64,000 bases of DNA from Pseudomonadota bacterium. Its GTDB lineage: Bacteria > Pseudomonadota > Gammaproteobacteria > Xanthomonadales > Wenzhouxiangellaceae. Shown piece by piece: positions 54,805 to 63,282 of this stretch. Under the pieces are notes generated by a model. That model searched no databases, had not been told where the DNA came from, and saw only the letters and a program-made list of their open reading frames with translations. Within the stretch, counting starts at the first letter, position 1. Each line of letters begins with the position of its first letter. Made by a program: the position numbers and the translations under genes. The DNA is taken from assembly GCA_013285445.1 (NCBI GenBank), contig CP053448.1, positions 2,711,530-2,775,529 on the forward strand. Reading direction: 5' to 3'.

Positions 54805-56010
54805 TCAGTCCTGCGGGGCCTCGAACGAGTCTGAAAAGATCAATGGGTCGGCGCACAGCCAACGGGCGATCCGGGGCGAGGGCTGGCCGTTCGCGAACAG
54901 AAACCAGCCGCCGGCGTAAAGCGACCGCTCGCTGCCGCTGCCGAACGGGGCCAAGGCGAGTACATCCCCCGACAGGCCGGCATCCAGTGCCGACCACGCG
55001 GTACCATCCCAGCGAGCAATCCGGTTGGCGCTGGTCCCCGAGGCGCTCTGGAATTCGCCGGCCGCGTAGACGCCCGGGCCGGTGCCATCATCGAAGACAC
55101 TCAGCGCATTGACATCACCCAGGGTGCCGTCACCGGGCTCGATGAATTGAGTCAGGGCATATTTCGCGATGTGGAACGCGATCACATTGGCCTGGTTGAA
55201 ATCGCCGCCGATGTACTGCACCTCGTCGTCGCCCTCGGTGCGCTGGGTAATAGCGCGGACGATGTCGTCAGTCCCGGTGGAAAGCCCGAACCAGCGATCG
55301 CGGTCACCGTCCCACTCGGCGATATTGCTGACTGCTGTCTCGCCCGCCTGCTGGAACAGCCCGCCGACCCATAAGCGGTGATCGGTATCTTCGGTGACGG
55401 GATCAAAGCCGTTGTCCGCCGCTTGCAGCGCGAACACGAAGCCGTTGGTTCCGCCGCCGACCGGGGACCAGCCGGTTCCGTCCCACGCGGCCAGAAATGT
55501 TGCCGGCTGGCCGTCTGCCACGGTGAATCGACCGCCCACGTACAGCCTGGAGCGGGTGCCATCATCATAGGCCGCCAGTGCCAGGACGTCGCCGTCGAGA
55601 CCACTGTCGAGCGCCGTCCATGTGCTGCCATCCCAGCGCGCGATGCGATTGGCCGGCTCGCCACCGGCCTCGGTAAAGCGGCCGCCGACATACAGTGCCG
55701 GACCGGTGCCATCGTCCCACACGGCCAGGGCTTCCACATCGGCATTGACGCCGTCGCCGAGTGTTTCCCATGCCGTGCCGTCCCAGCGGGCGATGCGGGA
55801 CATCGCCTGACCGCCCACCTGGCTGAATCCGCCGCCCGCGTAAAGCGCCGGCCCGCGGCCGTCGTCGTGAACTGCCATCGCCCGCACAACGTTGTCGGGC
55901 GCGTTGTCGCTGAATACGTCATCCCAGCGGCAGCCCTCACCGGCATTCGCTGACGAGAGCAGCATTGTGACTATAGCTGACGTGACGAGAACCCACCGGT
56001 TTGCGGGCAT
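54805..56010 (-). CDS. Exported beta-propeller protein with C-terminal FxxxFE tail
   Basis: 401 aa with a signal peptide (VLVTSAIVTMLLSSANAGEG). About seven repeats of LYxGGxFxxxGGxxxxxIARWDGxxWxxLxxG (for example LYAGGGFSQVGGQAMSRIARWDG, LYVGGRFTEAGGEPANRIAR), a Trp-containing propeller type common in large exported proteins of this group. The end, PLIFSDSFEAPQD, matches a short IF-xx-xFE tail also found at the end of the protein at 63283. That tail may be a sorting or secretion mark (inference). Same direction as, and 134 bp upstream of, the TolB-like gene. Confidence 0.8.
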   Translation of the reverse strand: MPANRWVLVTSAIVTMLLSSANAGEGCRWDDVFSDNAPDNVVRAMAVHDDGRGPALYAGGGFSQVGGQAMSRIARWDGTAWETLGDGVNADVEALAVWDDGTGPALYVGGRFTEAGGEPANRIARWDGSTWTALDSGLDGDVLALAAYDDGTRSRLYVGGRFTVADGQPATFLAAWDGTGWSPVGGGTNGFVFALQAADNGFDPVTEDTDHRLWVGGLFQQAGETAVSNIAEWDGDRDRWFGLSTGTDDIVRAITQRTEGDDEVQYIGGDFNQANVIAFHIAKYALTQFIEPGDGTLGDVNALSVFDDGTGPGVYAAGEFQSASGTSANRIARWDGTAWSALDAGLSGDVLALAPFGSGSERSLYAGGWFLFANGQPSPRIARWLCADPLIFSDSFEAPQD

Positions 56011-56294
56011 ACATTCGACCTCTCTGTGCCGTTTTGTCGGATGGTTCGCATCTTTACAAAGAACCGCCTCTGCGGCTCCGGCTTGCTGGGGCTGTTCAGC
56101 CCTCGAAGTTGCTTAGGTCGCGCGCCATGACTTGATCCCTGCTCAATGATGGCGGCAGACTCAAGTCCAGCTTACCTACCATCAAAAGCGCAATGGCCGG
56201 GCCTTTTCTGTCACGGCCATCAGGACCAACAGGTCCGCGACAACGCTTGTCGCGGACCAGCCACGAAGCTAGACTGGCTCGACGACTACGAAAA
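56011..56294. promoter_or_regulatory. Divergent regulatory region between the propeller gene and the sigma-kinase cassette
   Basis: 284 bp with no supported gene. It must hold promoters for both directions. The notable element is the perfect palindrome at 56232-56258. The rest is unremarkable. Confidence 0.6.
56232..56258. promoter_or_regulatory. Perfect 12-bp inverted repeat upstream of the sigma gene
   Basis: GGTCCGCGACAA, a 3-base CGC loop, and TTGTCGCGGACC lie 36 bp before the ATG at 56295. No U-tract follows, so a terminator is unlikely. It may be an operator for a dimeric regulator or a 5'-UTR hairpin controlling sigma-factor translation. Confidence 0.5.
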
Positions 56295-56909
56295 ATGAAG
56301 GGGCAGGCCGACGGCCTGGAAAACGTGGCCGAAAGACCCGGTGAGATCACGCAGGTGCTGCAACGCTGGTCGCAGGGCGACCGGTCGGCCGGCGACGAGT
56401 TGATGAAACGGCTGTACGCGCAGCTTCGCCAGGTGGCGCAAGTACGCCTTTCCGGCGAGCGTGCCGGCCATACCCTCCAACCCACCGCTCTCGTTCACGA
56501 GGCCTACCTGAAGATCGTGCAGGGCGAAGCCGTTTCCTGGCAGGATCGGACCCACTTCATTGCCGTGGCTGCGCGCGCCATGCGCCAGATCATCATCGAC
56601 GGCGGCCGGCGCCGGCAGGCAGCCAAGCGCCAGGCACCGGAGTCGCCGACACTGCTGCTGCAGGCCATGGGCGAAGCCGACCAGTCCGTCGATCTGATGG
56701 CGCTCGACCAGGCGCTCACCCGTCTTGAGCAGCTTGATGAGAAACAGGCCCGAATCGTGGAGCTCAAGTATTTCGGCGGCCTGACAAGCGATGAGATCGC
56801 TGCCGTCATGGATATCTCGCCGGCGACCGTCCATCGCTACTGGCGTGCCGCCCGTTCCTGGCTGTTCCTCGAACTGGGCAAGCACTCGGAGCCCGGGGGC
56901 GGCGCGTGA
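56295..56909 (+). CDS. TIGR02999-like ECF sigma factor (ECF43-type)
   Basis: 204 aa starting MKGQADGLENVAERPGEITQ. Signatures of this class: LQPTALVHEAYLKIV in region 2, RTHFIAVAARAMRQIIIDGGRRR, and a sigma4 domain ELKYFGGLTSDEIAAVMDISPATVHRYWRAARSWL. ECF43-type sigma factors are paired with Ser/Thr kinases; in Xanthomonas and Vibrio (EcfP with PknS/PknT) a region-2 Thr is phosphorylated to allow RNA polymerase binding, in place of an anti-sigma factor. A Thr in the PTALVHEA segment is a candidate here. Stop overlaps the kinase start (GTGA). Confidence 0.88.
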   Translation: MKGQADGLENVAERPGEITQVLQRWSQGDRSAGDELMKRLYAQLRQVAQVRLSGERAGHTLQPTALVHEAYLKIVQGEAVSWQDRTHFIAVAARAMRQIIIDGGRRRQAAKRQAPESPTLLLQAMGEADQSVDLMALDQALTRLEQLDEKQARIVELKYFGGLTSDEIAAVMDISPATVHRYWRAARSWLFLELGKHSEPGGGA

Positions 56910-59257
56910 GCGATTCGGGGCACGGGCGCGACCTGCCGGACGATCCGGACGCGGCTGCCCTCAGGCTCCTGCCCGACTGCCTCGAGCAGCCGGAATCGAG
57001 TCGCCTCGAATGGCTGGCGGCTCGATGCCCGGACCGGCCCGAAGTACGCGAGCGCGTTCTCGCGCTACTGTCCGCAGACCGCGACAGCGGCGGCTTTCTC
57101 GAAGACGGCCCGGCGCTGCCGGGCCCGGAGCGTGTGGGAGAGCGGCTCGGTCCCTGGCGACTCGACGAGGAAATCGCCATTGGCGGAATGAGCCGGGTCT
57201 ACCGGGCCCACCGCGCCGACGGCGCCTACGAACAGCAGGTGGCGGTCAAGCTCTACGACGCCGCCCACCTCGACCGCCACGCCGCGGCACGATTCGACGC
57301 CGAGCGACGAATTCTCGCGGCACTCGACCACCCCGGCATCGCGCGGGTCATCGACGGCGGCGAAACCGACGACGGCACCGCCTACGTCGTCATGGAATAC
57401 GTGCGCGGCGAGCCGATCACCCGCTACTGCGACCGCCACGGCATCGACCTCCCCGGTCGCCTGCAGCTGATCCAGTCGGTGTGCGAGGCGCTCGACCTGG
57501 CGCACTGCCGCGGCGTCGTGCACCGCGACATCAAGGCCGGCAACATTCTGGTCGACGAAGCCGGACAGCCGCACCTGATCGACTTCGGCATCGCCAAGAT
57601 CCTGGAACACGCTGCGTTCGACCACATCGACCTGCCGCAGACCCGCGCCGGCGCACAGATGCTGACCCCCGAGTACGCCAGCCCCGAGCAACTGCGCGGC
57701 GAACTGATCGGCCCGGTGTCCGACGTCTACTCGCTCGGCGTACTGCTCTACGAACTGGTGACCGGCTCCAGGCCCTATCAGATCGCCGGGCTTTCGCCCG
57801 GCCAGATGGAGCGCACGGTCTGCACCACCGTGCCGCAGGATCCCAGCACCCTGGTGGCCCGGCGCAAATCGCCACCACCGGCCGGCCTGCCGCCGGCCCG
57901 GACCCTCAAGCGCCGGCTGCGCGGCGATGTCGACCGCATCATCATGACGGCGCTGCGCTTGGAACCCGCGCAGCGTTACCCGTCAGCCGACGCGCTGGCC
58001 GAGGACATCGAACGCTTTCTGTCGGGCAAGGCCGTGCACGCGCGGGGCGCCTCGCGTCTGTACCGCACCGGACGCTTCATCTCGCACCACCGCGCCGGGG
58101 TGTCGGTCACGGCGGCGGCCTTCGTGTTGCTGCTCGCCGCACTGGCCGCGGTCGAGCGACAGCGCGAACTGGCCCGGCTCGAGGCCCGGCGAGCCGCGTC
58201 GGCGACCGAGTTCCTGACCGAGATGATCCAGCGCGCCGATCCGTTCGAGAACGCCGAGACGCCAACCCTGGCCGGCGCGCTGAAGCTGGCGATCGAGAGC
58301 ATCGATGAACGATTTGCCGGCCAGCCGGCACTCGAGGCGGATATGCGCTACGCGATCGGTTACGCGCTGCAGAATCTCGGCGAGATCGACACGGCCCGCG
58401 AACAACTGCAGCAAGCCCTGGCCCTGCGCCGCGCCCACGGCGGCCCGGTCGAGCGCGCCGAGGCCCACGACGGCCTGGCCATCGTGGCCTGGTGGGGCAG
58501 CGACTTCGAGACCGGCACCGCGCATTTTGAACGGGCGCTGGAACTGCTCGAGGGCGTCGATGGCAACCGCGCCGAGGTCTTGCGGGTCAACGTGCTGGCC
58601 AACTGGGCGGCCATGCTGATCGACGCCGGCGACTACGAGCAAAGCGAAGCCCTGGCCGAACAGGCAAGAACGCTGGCCGAAACGGTCAAAGAGACCGGCA
58701 TCGAGACCCGGGCGGCGATCTGGTCGACCCTGGCGACCGCGCGGGAAGGTCTCGAGCAGAACGAAGCGGCACTGGACGCCTTCGAACACACCATGGCGCT
58801 GCAGCGCCGGGCCACTGGCGAAAACCATCCGAGTTACGCCATCGTGCTCAACAACCTGGCGCTACTCTACTACCGGATGGATCGACTCGACGACGCGCTG
58901 ACGGCCATGCAGCGCTCGGTCGCCATCCGCCGCGAAACGCTGGGAGCGTCTCATCCGCAAACGGCCACCGCGCTATTCAACCTGGCCCGGCTGCAAACCC
59001 TCAACGGCGACCTGGAACTGGCCGAAGCCAACGCCCGCCTGGCACTGGAGGTCGCCGAAAACGGATACGAAGCGGGTCACCCCCGCATCGGCAAGGCGCA
59101 CGAGGCCCTGGCGATCGTGCTCAAACAAGCCGGTCGGCACGCCGAAGCCCGCGCCCATGCCGGCCAGGCGCGAACCATCTACGCAGGGGCCACATCGGTC
59201 GATCCGGCCTGGATCACGGCCATTGACCAACTGCTGGAGAGCCTGGCCGAGGACTGA
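56906..59257 (+). CDS. Ser/Thr protein kinase with TM helix and C-terminal TPR repeats
   Basis: 783 aa, start GTG in the sigma stop. The kinase domain spans about residues 80-380: IAIGGMSRVYRA (Gly loop), VAVKLYD (ATP Lys), VHRDIKAGNIL (HRD, catalytic Asp), DFGIAKI (DFG), TPEYASPEQL (activation/APE-like). All catalytic residues are intact. A TM helix (VTAAAFVLLLAALAAVE) follows at about residue 400, and TPR repeats (about 440-780) lie outside, on the periplasmic side, as a sensor (IGYALQNLGEIDTAREQLQQ, LFNLARLQTLNGDLELAEAN). The close genetic coupling to the sigma factor suggests it phosphorylates that protein. Confidence 0.9.
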   Translation: MSDSGHGRDLPDDPDAAALRLLPDCLEQPESSRLEWLAARCPDRPEVRERVLALLSADRDSGGFLEDGPALPGPERVGERLGPWRLDEEIAIGGMSRVYRAHRADGAYEQQVAVKLYDAAHLDRHAAARFDAERRILAALDHPGIARVIDGGETDDGTAYVVMEYVRGEPITRYCDRHGIDLPGRLQLIQSVCEALDLAHCRGVVHRDIKAGNILVDEAGQPHLIDFGIAKILEHAAFDHIDLPQTRAGAQMLTPEYASPEQLRGELIGPVSDVYSLGVLLYELVTGSRPYQIAGLSPGQMERTVCTTVPQDPSTLVARRKSPPPAGLPPARTLKRRLRGDVDRIIMTALRLEPAQRYPSADALAEDIERFLSGKAVHARGASRLYRTGRFISHHRAGVSVTAAAFVLLLAALAAVERQRELARLEARRAASATEFLTEMIQRADPFENAETPTLAGALKLAIESIDERFAGQPALEADMRYAIGYALQNLGEIDTAREQLQQALALRRAHGGPVERAEAHDGLAIVAWWGSDFETGTAHFERALELLEGVDGNRAEVLRVNVLANWAAMLIDAGDYEQSEALAEQARTLAETVKETGIETRAAIWSTLATAREGLEQNEAALDAFEHTMALQRRATGENHPSYAIVLNNLALLYYRMDRLDDALTAMQRSVAIRRETLGASHPQTATALFNLARLQTLNGDLELAEANARLALEVAENGYEAGHPRIGKAHEALAIVLKQAGRHAEARAHAGQARTIYAGATSVDPAWITAIDQLLESLAED

Positions 59258-59283
59258 AGCGGCTCGGCCGATCGATCAGCGCG

Positions 59284-59316
59284 TTAGGGAGCCTCTGAAC
59301 CACTCTGCGTGGGCGC
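59284..59316. repeat. REP-like repeat unit behind the kinase gene
   Basis: TTAGGGAGCCTCTGAACCAC and the bases that follow (through GGGCGC) closely resemble the 24821 and 24856 copies, which also start with TTAG near a stop codon. It lies 27 bp after the kinase stop, in the gap before the convergent VWA gene. It lacks a complementary arm. Confidence 0.45.
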
Positions 59317-59346
59317 GAGTGAATTAATGAATAATGCGTGCTAGGG

Positions 59347-60741
59347 CTATTGCAGTTCGATCAGGCGCTCGGAGGTCTCGTCGGGCAGCACCGAGATCTC
59401 AAACGAATCGCTGTGGCCCTTGTGCTTGCCCAGGGTCGAGTACTCGACGGTATAGGTTCCCGGGGTGAGAACAAACTGGCGCGGATTGGAGCCGGCGCTG
59501 GTGTAGGTGCGCGAGCCGGCGACCCGCTGGCCGCTGTCTTGGTCGCGGATGGTGACCACCGCGTCTACCAACTCATCGCCCATGCTGACCCCGATCATCG
59601 CGATGCCCGAGGCAAAGGCATGGACCACTTCACTGATTTCGGCGGCCCGGACTTCGATGCCGCTGCGATCGAAAGTGGTTGTCGTGCCTTCCACCGTCAA
59701 AGCCTTGATGTGCATGGCATAGCGCCCCGGGGGCACCTGCATGTCCGACGGACGACCGTAGGTGCGGGTCTGGGCGACCACCTCATCGCCATCGAGCAGC
59801 TTGACCAACGAATCCCAGCCCTGGTCGTTATTGAGCACGTTGACGCGGACCGTTCCGGCATCGAAGCGCACCTCGTGTTCGCTGATTTCGTCCTCGCTGA
59901 TCTCGATGCCGCGCAGCCAGATCGGTCTCAAGTCGGTATTCTCCAGAGCATGGATTTCCAGGTCGTATGTGCCGGCCGGCAGAAAAAACGAGGCGCCGTC
60001 GTGATAGCTGCGTGCATGCTCGACGGGCTTGCTTTCGCCGGGCAAGAAGACCTTGATTGCGGCATCGAGCGGCTGACCGTTCTTGCTCACCTTCACGCTG
60101 ACGTTGGCCACCAGATCCACCGTCTGGGCCGTGGCTTCGTCCAGGCCGGCCGAAAGCTGTTCGGCATTGTCGGCATCGAAATAGCGCCCGCCGCCGGCTT
60201 GCGCCGCGCAACGCAACGCCTCGGTCTCGTCGGCCTGCAAGCCAAAGCCGACGATATGCAGGATGAACTCGATGCCATTGTCCCTGGCCTCGCCCACCAC
60301 CTCGCACAGATTGCCTCCGCACGACTCGATGCCGTCGGTCAGCAGGATGACCGTTGCCTTTTCCCGGTTCTGCTTGAGCCGCTCGATGACCTGCGTGGCC
60401 GACCAGGCCAGCGGGGTCTTGCCAAGCGGGCGAATGGCGGTCAGCGCCGGCGGTATCGCCGACGGCTCGGCATCGCTCAGCAGGGTTTCAACGTCCTGGC
60501 AGTCACCCTCGCTGCGATGGCCGTAGGCAACCAGGCCCACGCGCTGCCCATCGGCCAGATTACCGAGTGTATTGGCCATGACTTCGCGGGCGATCTCGAC
60601 CTTGGCCTTGCCGTCGATCTGACCCCACATCGAACCGCTGGAATCGTAGATGAAAACGATCGGTGAAGGTTCGGCAGCGTCCTGGGCCTGCACGAACGCA
60701 CACAACGGCAGCAGCAACAGCGCCACGGAAAAACGATTCAT
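59347..60741 (-). CDS. Exported von Willebrand factor A (VWA) domain protein
   Basis: 464 aa starting MNRFSVALLLLPLCAFVQAQ, a signal peptide. The VWA domain (about residues 30-215) has an intact MIDAS: FIYDSSGSMWGQ (DxSxS), a Thr in PLGKTPLAW, and the Asp in LLTDGIESCGG. The rest (about 220-464) is beta-rich, with repeated units of about 80 residues (VNVSVKVSKNGQPLDAAIKV..., AGTVRVNVLNNDQGWDSLVK..., YTVEYSTLGKHKGHSDSFEI), like prealbumin/Cna-B-type modules. Likely periplasmic. It converges with the kinase gene; a link to that cassette is possible but unproven. Confidence 0.88.
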   Translation of the reverse strand: MNRFSVALLLLPLCAFVQAQDAAEPSPIVFIYDSSGSMWGQIDGKAKVEIAREVMANTLGNLADGQRVGLVAYGHRSEGDCQDVETLLSDAEPSAIPPALTAIRPLGKTPLAWSATQVIERLKQNREKATVILLTDGIESCGGNLCEVVGEARDNGIEFILHIVGFGLQADETEALRCAAQAGGGRYFDADNAEQLSAGLDEATAQTVDLVANVSVKVSKNGQPLDAAIKVFLPGESKPVEHARSYHDGASFFLPAGTYDLEIHALENTDLRPIWLRGIEISEDEISEHEVRFDAGTVRVNVLNNDQGWDSLVKLLDGDEVVAQTRTYGRPSDMQVPPGRYAMHIKALTVEGTTTTFDRSGIEVRAAEISEVVHAFASGIAMIGVSMGDELVDAVVTIRDQDSGQRVAGSRTYTSAGSNPRQFVLTPGTYTVEYSTLGKHKGHSDSFEISVLPDETSERLIELQ

Positions 60742-61106
60742 GACCACTCCCCTGAACATCAAGACTCTATTTGTGTATCCACCAAAAGCTTAGCACGCCG
60801 GCGCCCAAACGAATTCGGGCAGGCCGAGGGCTGCGTGAGTGCTTCCAATGCGGGTCCAGACCCTAGCTCGAGTCCAACCTGGCGGCCACGGCCTATCGGC
60901 TACTCGCCCCGCTCGTCGCCGACCGCATGCTGGCCGAGCAACCTGCGGCGACCACCTTCGAAGCATTTGATTTGACTTGCCTTGCCGCTCACCGGGTTTG
61001 AGCCACCCCTGAGATGGCTCTTGGAGCAGTTTCACGGATCGACCGCGACATTCAGGGATTTTCCCGTTTGCTTCCTGGCCGTCTGACGGGGGCAGCGACC
61101 AGATCG
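60742..61106. other. 365-bp gap between the VWA gene and the MBL pseudogene
   Basis: No intact gene. The VWA promoter must lie near 60745-60790, which is locally AT-rich. A 42-codon plus-strand open stretch (60880-61003: ATAYRLLAPLVADRM ... EAFDLTCLAAHRV) looks protein-like, without a start codon near its left end, so it may be a remnant of a lost gene; I do not call it. Confidence 0.5.
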
Positions 61107-61762
61107 CTAATCCTGGCGTTGCACGTCACGATAAAGCAGCGCGACCCAGCGCTCCGGCGATATGAAGCCCCGCCCCCATTGTTCGTCGTGCTCGGCGGTA
61201 ATGCCGGCGGCCGGAAGGGTCTCCAGGCTTTCCCCAGCCTCGACGCGTGCAATCAATCGCCGCTACACTGTCGCAAGCCTGTCGCGATACTCCATCAACT
61301 GTGCGCGGCCAATCATCGGGCCGTGACCGGGAATGATCCGCGTATCCGCACCGCCGGCGTGGTGCGACCGAAGAACTCGCTGACCTGCTCGGTCGAGAGT
61401 CGTTCACGCACGTTGTCGTGAGCGACGATCAGTCCACCGGCTTCTGCCATGTTCTCATTGCCCCCGGCATGATCACCGTGGAAATGGGTGTTGAGGACGA
61501 ACCTGACCGGCTGGTCGGTCACCGAACGCACCGCCTCGAGGATCCTGTCGGTCAGCGGCGCGAACTGACCGTCGATCAGAAAGGCGACATCATCGCCCGC
61601 GACCGGGCCGATGTTGCCGCCGGCCCCGGTCAGCATGTGGACCGATTCGGTCAGCGACTCGACACCGTTCTCGACGTCGTCCAGATTCTGGGCCATGACT
61701 GCACCAGTGCCAAACAGCCAGAACGCCGCAGCCAGTGGGCCGGTTATCATCATCATTTTCAT
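61107..61762 (-). pseudogene. Decayed paralogue of the MBL-fold hydrolase
   Basis: The first about 140 codons (MKMMMITGPLAAAFWLFGTG onward, with HMLTGAGGNIG, LIDGQFAPLTDRILEAV, NTHFHGDHAGGNENMAE and SEFFGRTTPA) match the intact protein at 47452-48366 almost position by position. The copy then loses about 90 residues, including the middle metal ligands, and continues in another frame with IIPGHGPMIGRAQLMEYRDR, an in-frame TAG in place of an Arg codon, and then AAGITAEHDEQWGRGFISPE, RWVALLYRD to a stop at 61107. Internal deletion, frameshift and nonsense codon make a functional product unlikely. Confidence 0.88.
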
Positions 61763-62009
61763 CGCAGCTTGAGTCCGTGGTAAGAACTCTGTCTGAAGTA
61801 TGGCACCTCCTGCGGCAGCGGGCATTGCCACGTCCCTTTTGGCCGGTCCGCTCGAGGCGGCTTCGCGTCAACGGTGGCACCCTGATCGGACCGGGCGACA
61901 GCACCGCAGGCCTGAGCCAACTCATCCGGCAAGGAATGCGTCCAGGGGCGGTTCAGGCACAGACCGGTATCAAGACCAACCCACACACTGCACCGGAGAG
62001 GCACCACCA

Positions 62010-63218
62010 GTGACCGCAACACCCGATCATGCATACCGTGCCGAACTCGGCAGTCGCGAACTGTTTCCCGAACTCCAGCCGACGGTCTACGCCAACCACG
62101 CCTCCCTGTCGCCGCCGAGCCTCCCGGTTCGCCAGGCCGTGCAGGCCACCCTGGACGGTTATGCGTGCCGGGGCATGGCCTGGTACGGCGAAGAAACCGC
62201 ACGGCGCGAGCGTTTGCGCGGGAAGCTTGCCGGGTTGATCGGCGCCAACGCCACCAACGTGGCGCTGGTGCCCAACACCTCGGCCGGAGTGCTGGCGGTT
62301 GCGCTGAGCCTGCCCTGGCAGCGCGGCGATCGGGTGCTGATTTTCAACCGTGAGTTTCCCACCAACATCACTCCGTGGCAGCAGGCCGCGCGGCGCCACG
62401 GGCTGGAGCTGGTGTGGATGGATTCCGAGGCCTTCCGCGTCGATCGCGGCACCGCGCTCGAGGCGCTGGAGGATCATCTCCGCACCGGCGTGCGCCTGGT
62501 TGCCGTCAGCGCGGTGCAGTTCACCACGGGTCAGCGAATGCCGCTGGCGCGCATGGGCGAGCTCTGCCGCCGCCACGGCAGCGAGCTGTTCGTCGATGCC
62601 ATCCAGGCCATGGGCATCGTGCCGCTGGATGTCGAAAAGATGGGTATCCACTACCTGACCGCCGGCAGTCACAAGTGGCTGATGGCGCCGGAAGGACTGG
62701 CCGCCCTTTACGCGCGGCCGGACGCGGCCGAACGCCTGCAGCCGGCGGTCGCCGGATGGCTCAGTCACCAGGACGCGTTTGCGTTCCTCAGTAAGGGCCC
62801 CGGTCACCTGCGCTACGACCGCCCCTTTCACAAAGGCGCGCGCATGGCCGAAGCCGGTACGCCCAACACCCTGGCCGCGGCCGGGCTGGAAGCCAGCCTG
62901 GCATTGATCAGCGAGCTCGGCGTTCCGGCAATCTTCGACCATGTCCAGGCCTGGCACGATAGCGTCGAGCCCGGTCTGATCGAGCGCGGCTTAGAGAGCT
63001 CGCGCATGACCGATCCGTCGGGGCGCTCTGGCATCCTCAGCGTGCGTCCGGCCAACCCAGGGGAGGCACCGGCGTGGGCTAGAGCCCTGTCCGAGCACGG
63101 CATCAGCTGCGCCAGCCCCGACGGCTGGCTGCGCTTCTCGCCGCACTGGCCGAATACGATCGCAGAGGCCGATCAGTTGCTCGGGGCTGTTGACGCCACG
63201 CAGGCGCAGCGTTGCTAG
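62010..63218 (+). CDS. Class V aminotransferase (NifS/CsdB-like PLP enzyme)
   Basis: 402 aa, cytosolic, start GTG 62010 with GGAGAG upstream (VTATPDHAYRAELGSRELFP). PLP fold-type I class V motifs: PTVYANHASLSPPSLPVRQAV at the start, LVPNTSAGVLAVALSLPW, FNREFPTNITPWQQAA, VAVSAVQFTTGQRMPL, LFVDAIQAMGIVPLDVEKM and the PLP-Lys motif LTAGSHKWLMAPEGLAALY. The region with a catalytic Cys of cysteine desulfurases (near the C-terminus) is not clear, so a desulfurase role is not supported. Substrate unknown (kynureninase/isopenicillin-N-epimerase-like relatives). Confidence 0.86.
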   Translation: MTATPDHAYRAELGSRELFPELQPTVYANHASLSPPSLPVRQAVQATLDGYACRGMAWYGEETARRERLRGKLAGLIGANATNVALVPNTSAGVLAVALSLPWQRGDRVLIFNREFPTNITPWQQAARRHGLELVWMDSEAFRVDRGTALEALEDHLRTGVRLVAVSAVQFTTGQRMPLARMGELCRRHGSELFVDAIQAMGIVPLDVEKMGIHYLTAGSHKWLMAPEGLAALYARPDAAERLQPAVAGWLSHQDAFAFLSKGPGHLRYDRPFHKGARMAEAGTPNTLAAAGLEASLALISELGVPAIFDHVQAWHDSVEPGLIERGLESSRMTDPSGRSGILSVRPANPGEAPAWARALSEHGISCASPDGWLRFSPHWPNTIAEADQLLGAVDATQAQRC

Positions 63219-63282
63219 AAACTCATGGATCAAGCGTGCTTGCCAACCCGGCATGTCCACTTGCGCATCGGGTGAATACTCA

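Noticed and set aside
60880..61003. A protein-like 42-codon plus-strand stretch.
   Set aside because: It has an upstream in-frame stop, no good start, and is too short to identify; noted only as a possible remnant.
62010..63218. A cysteine desulfurase (iscS/sufS) assignment.
   Set aside because: No Isc/Suf neighbours and no clear catalytic Cys loop near the C-terminus.
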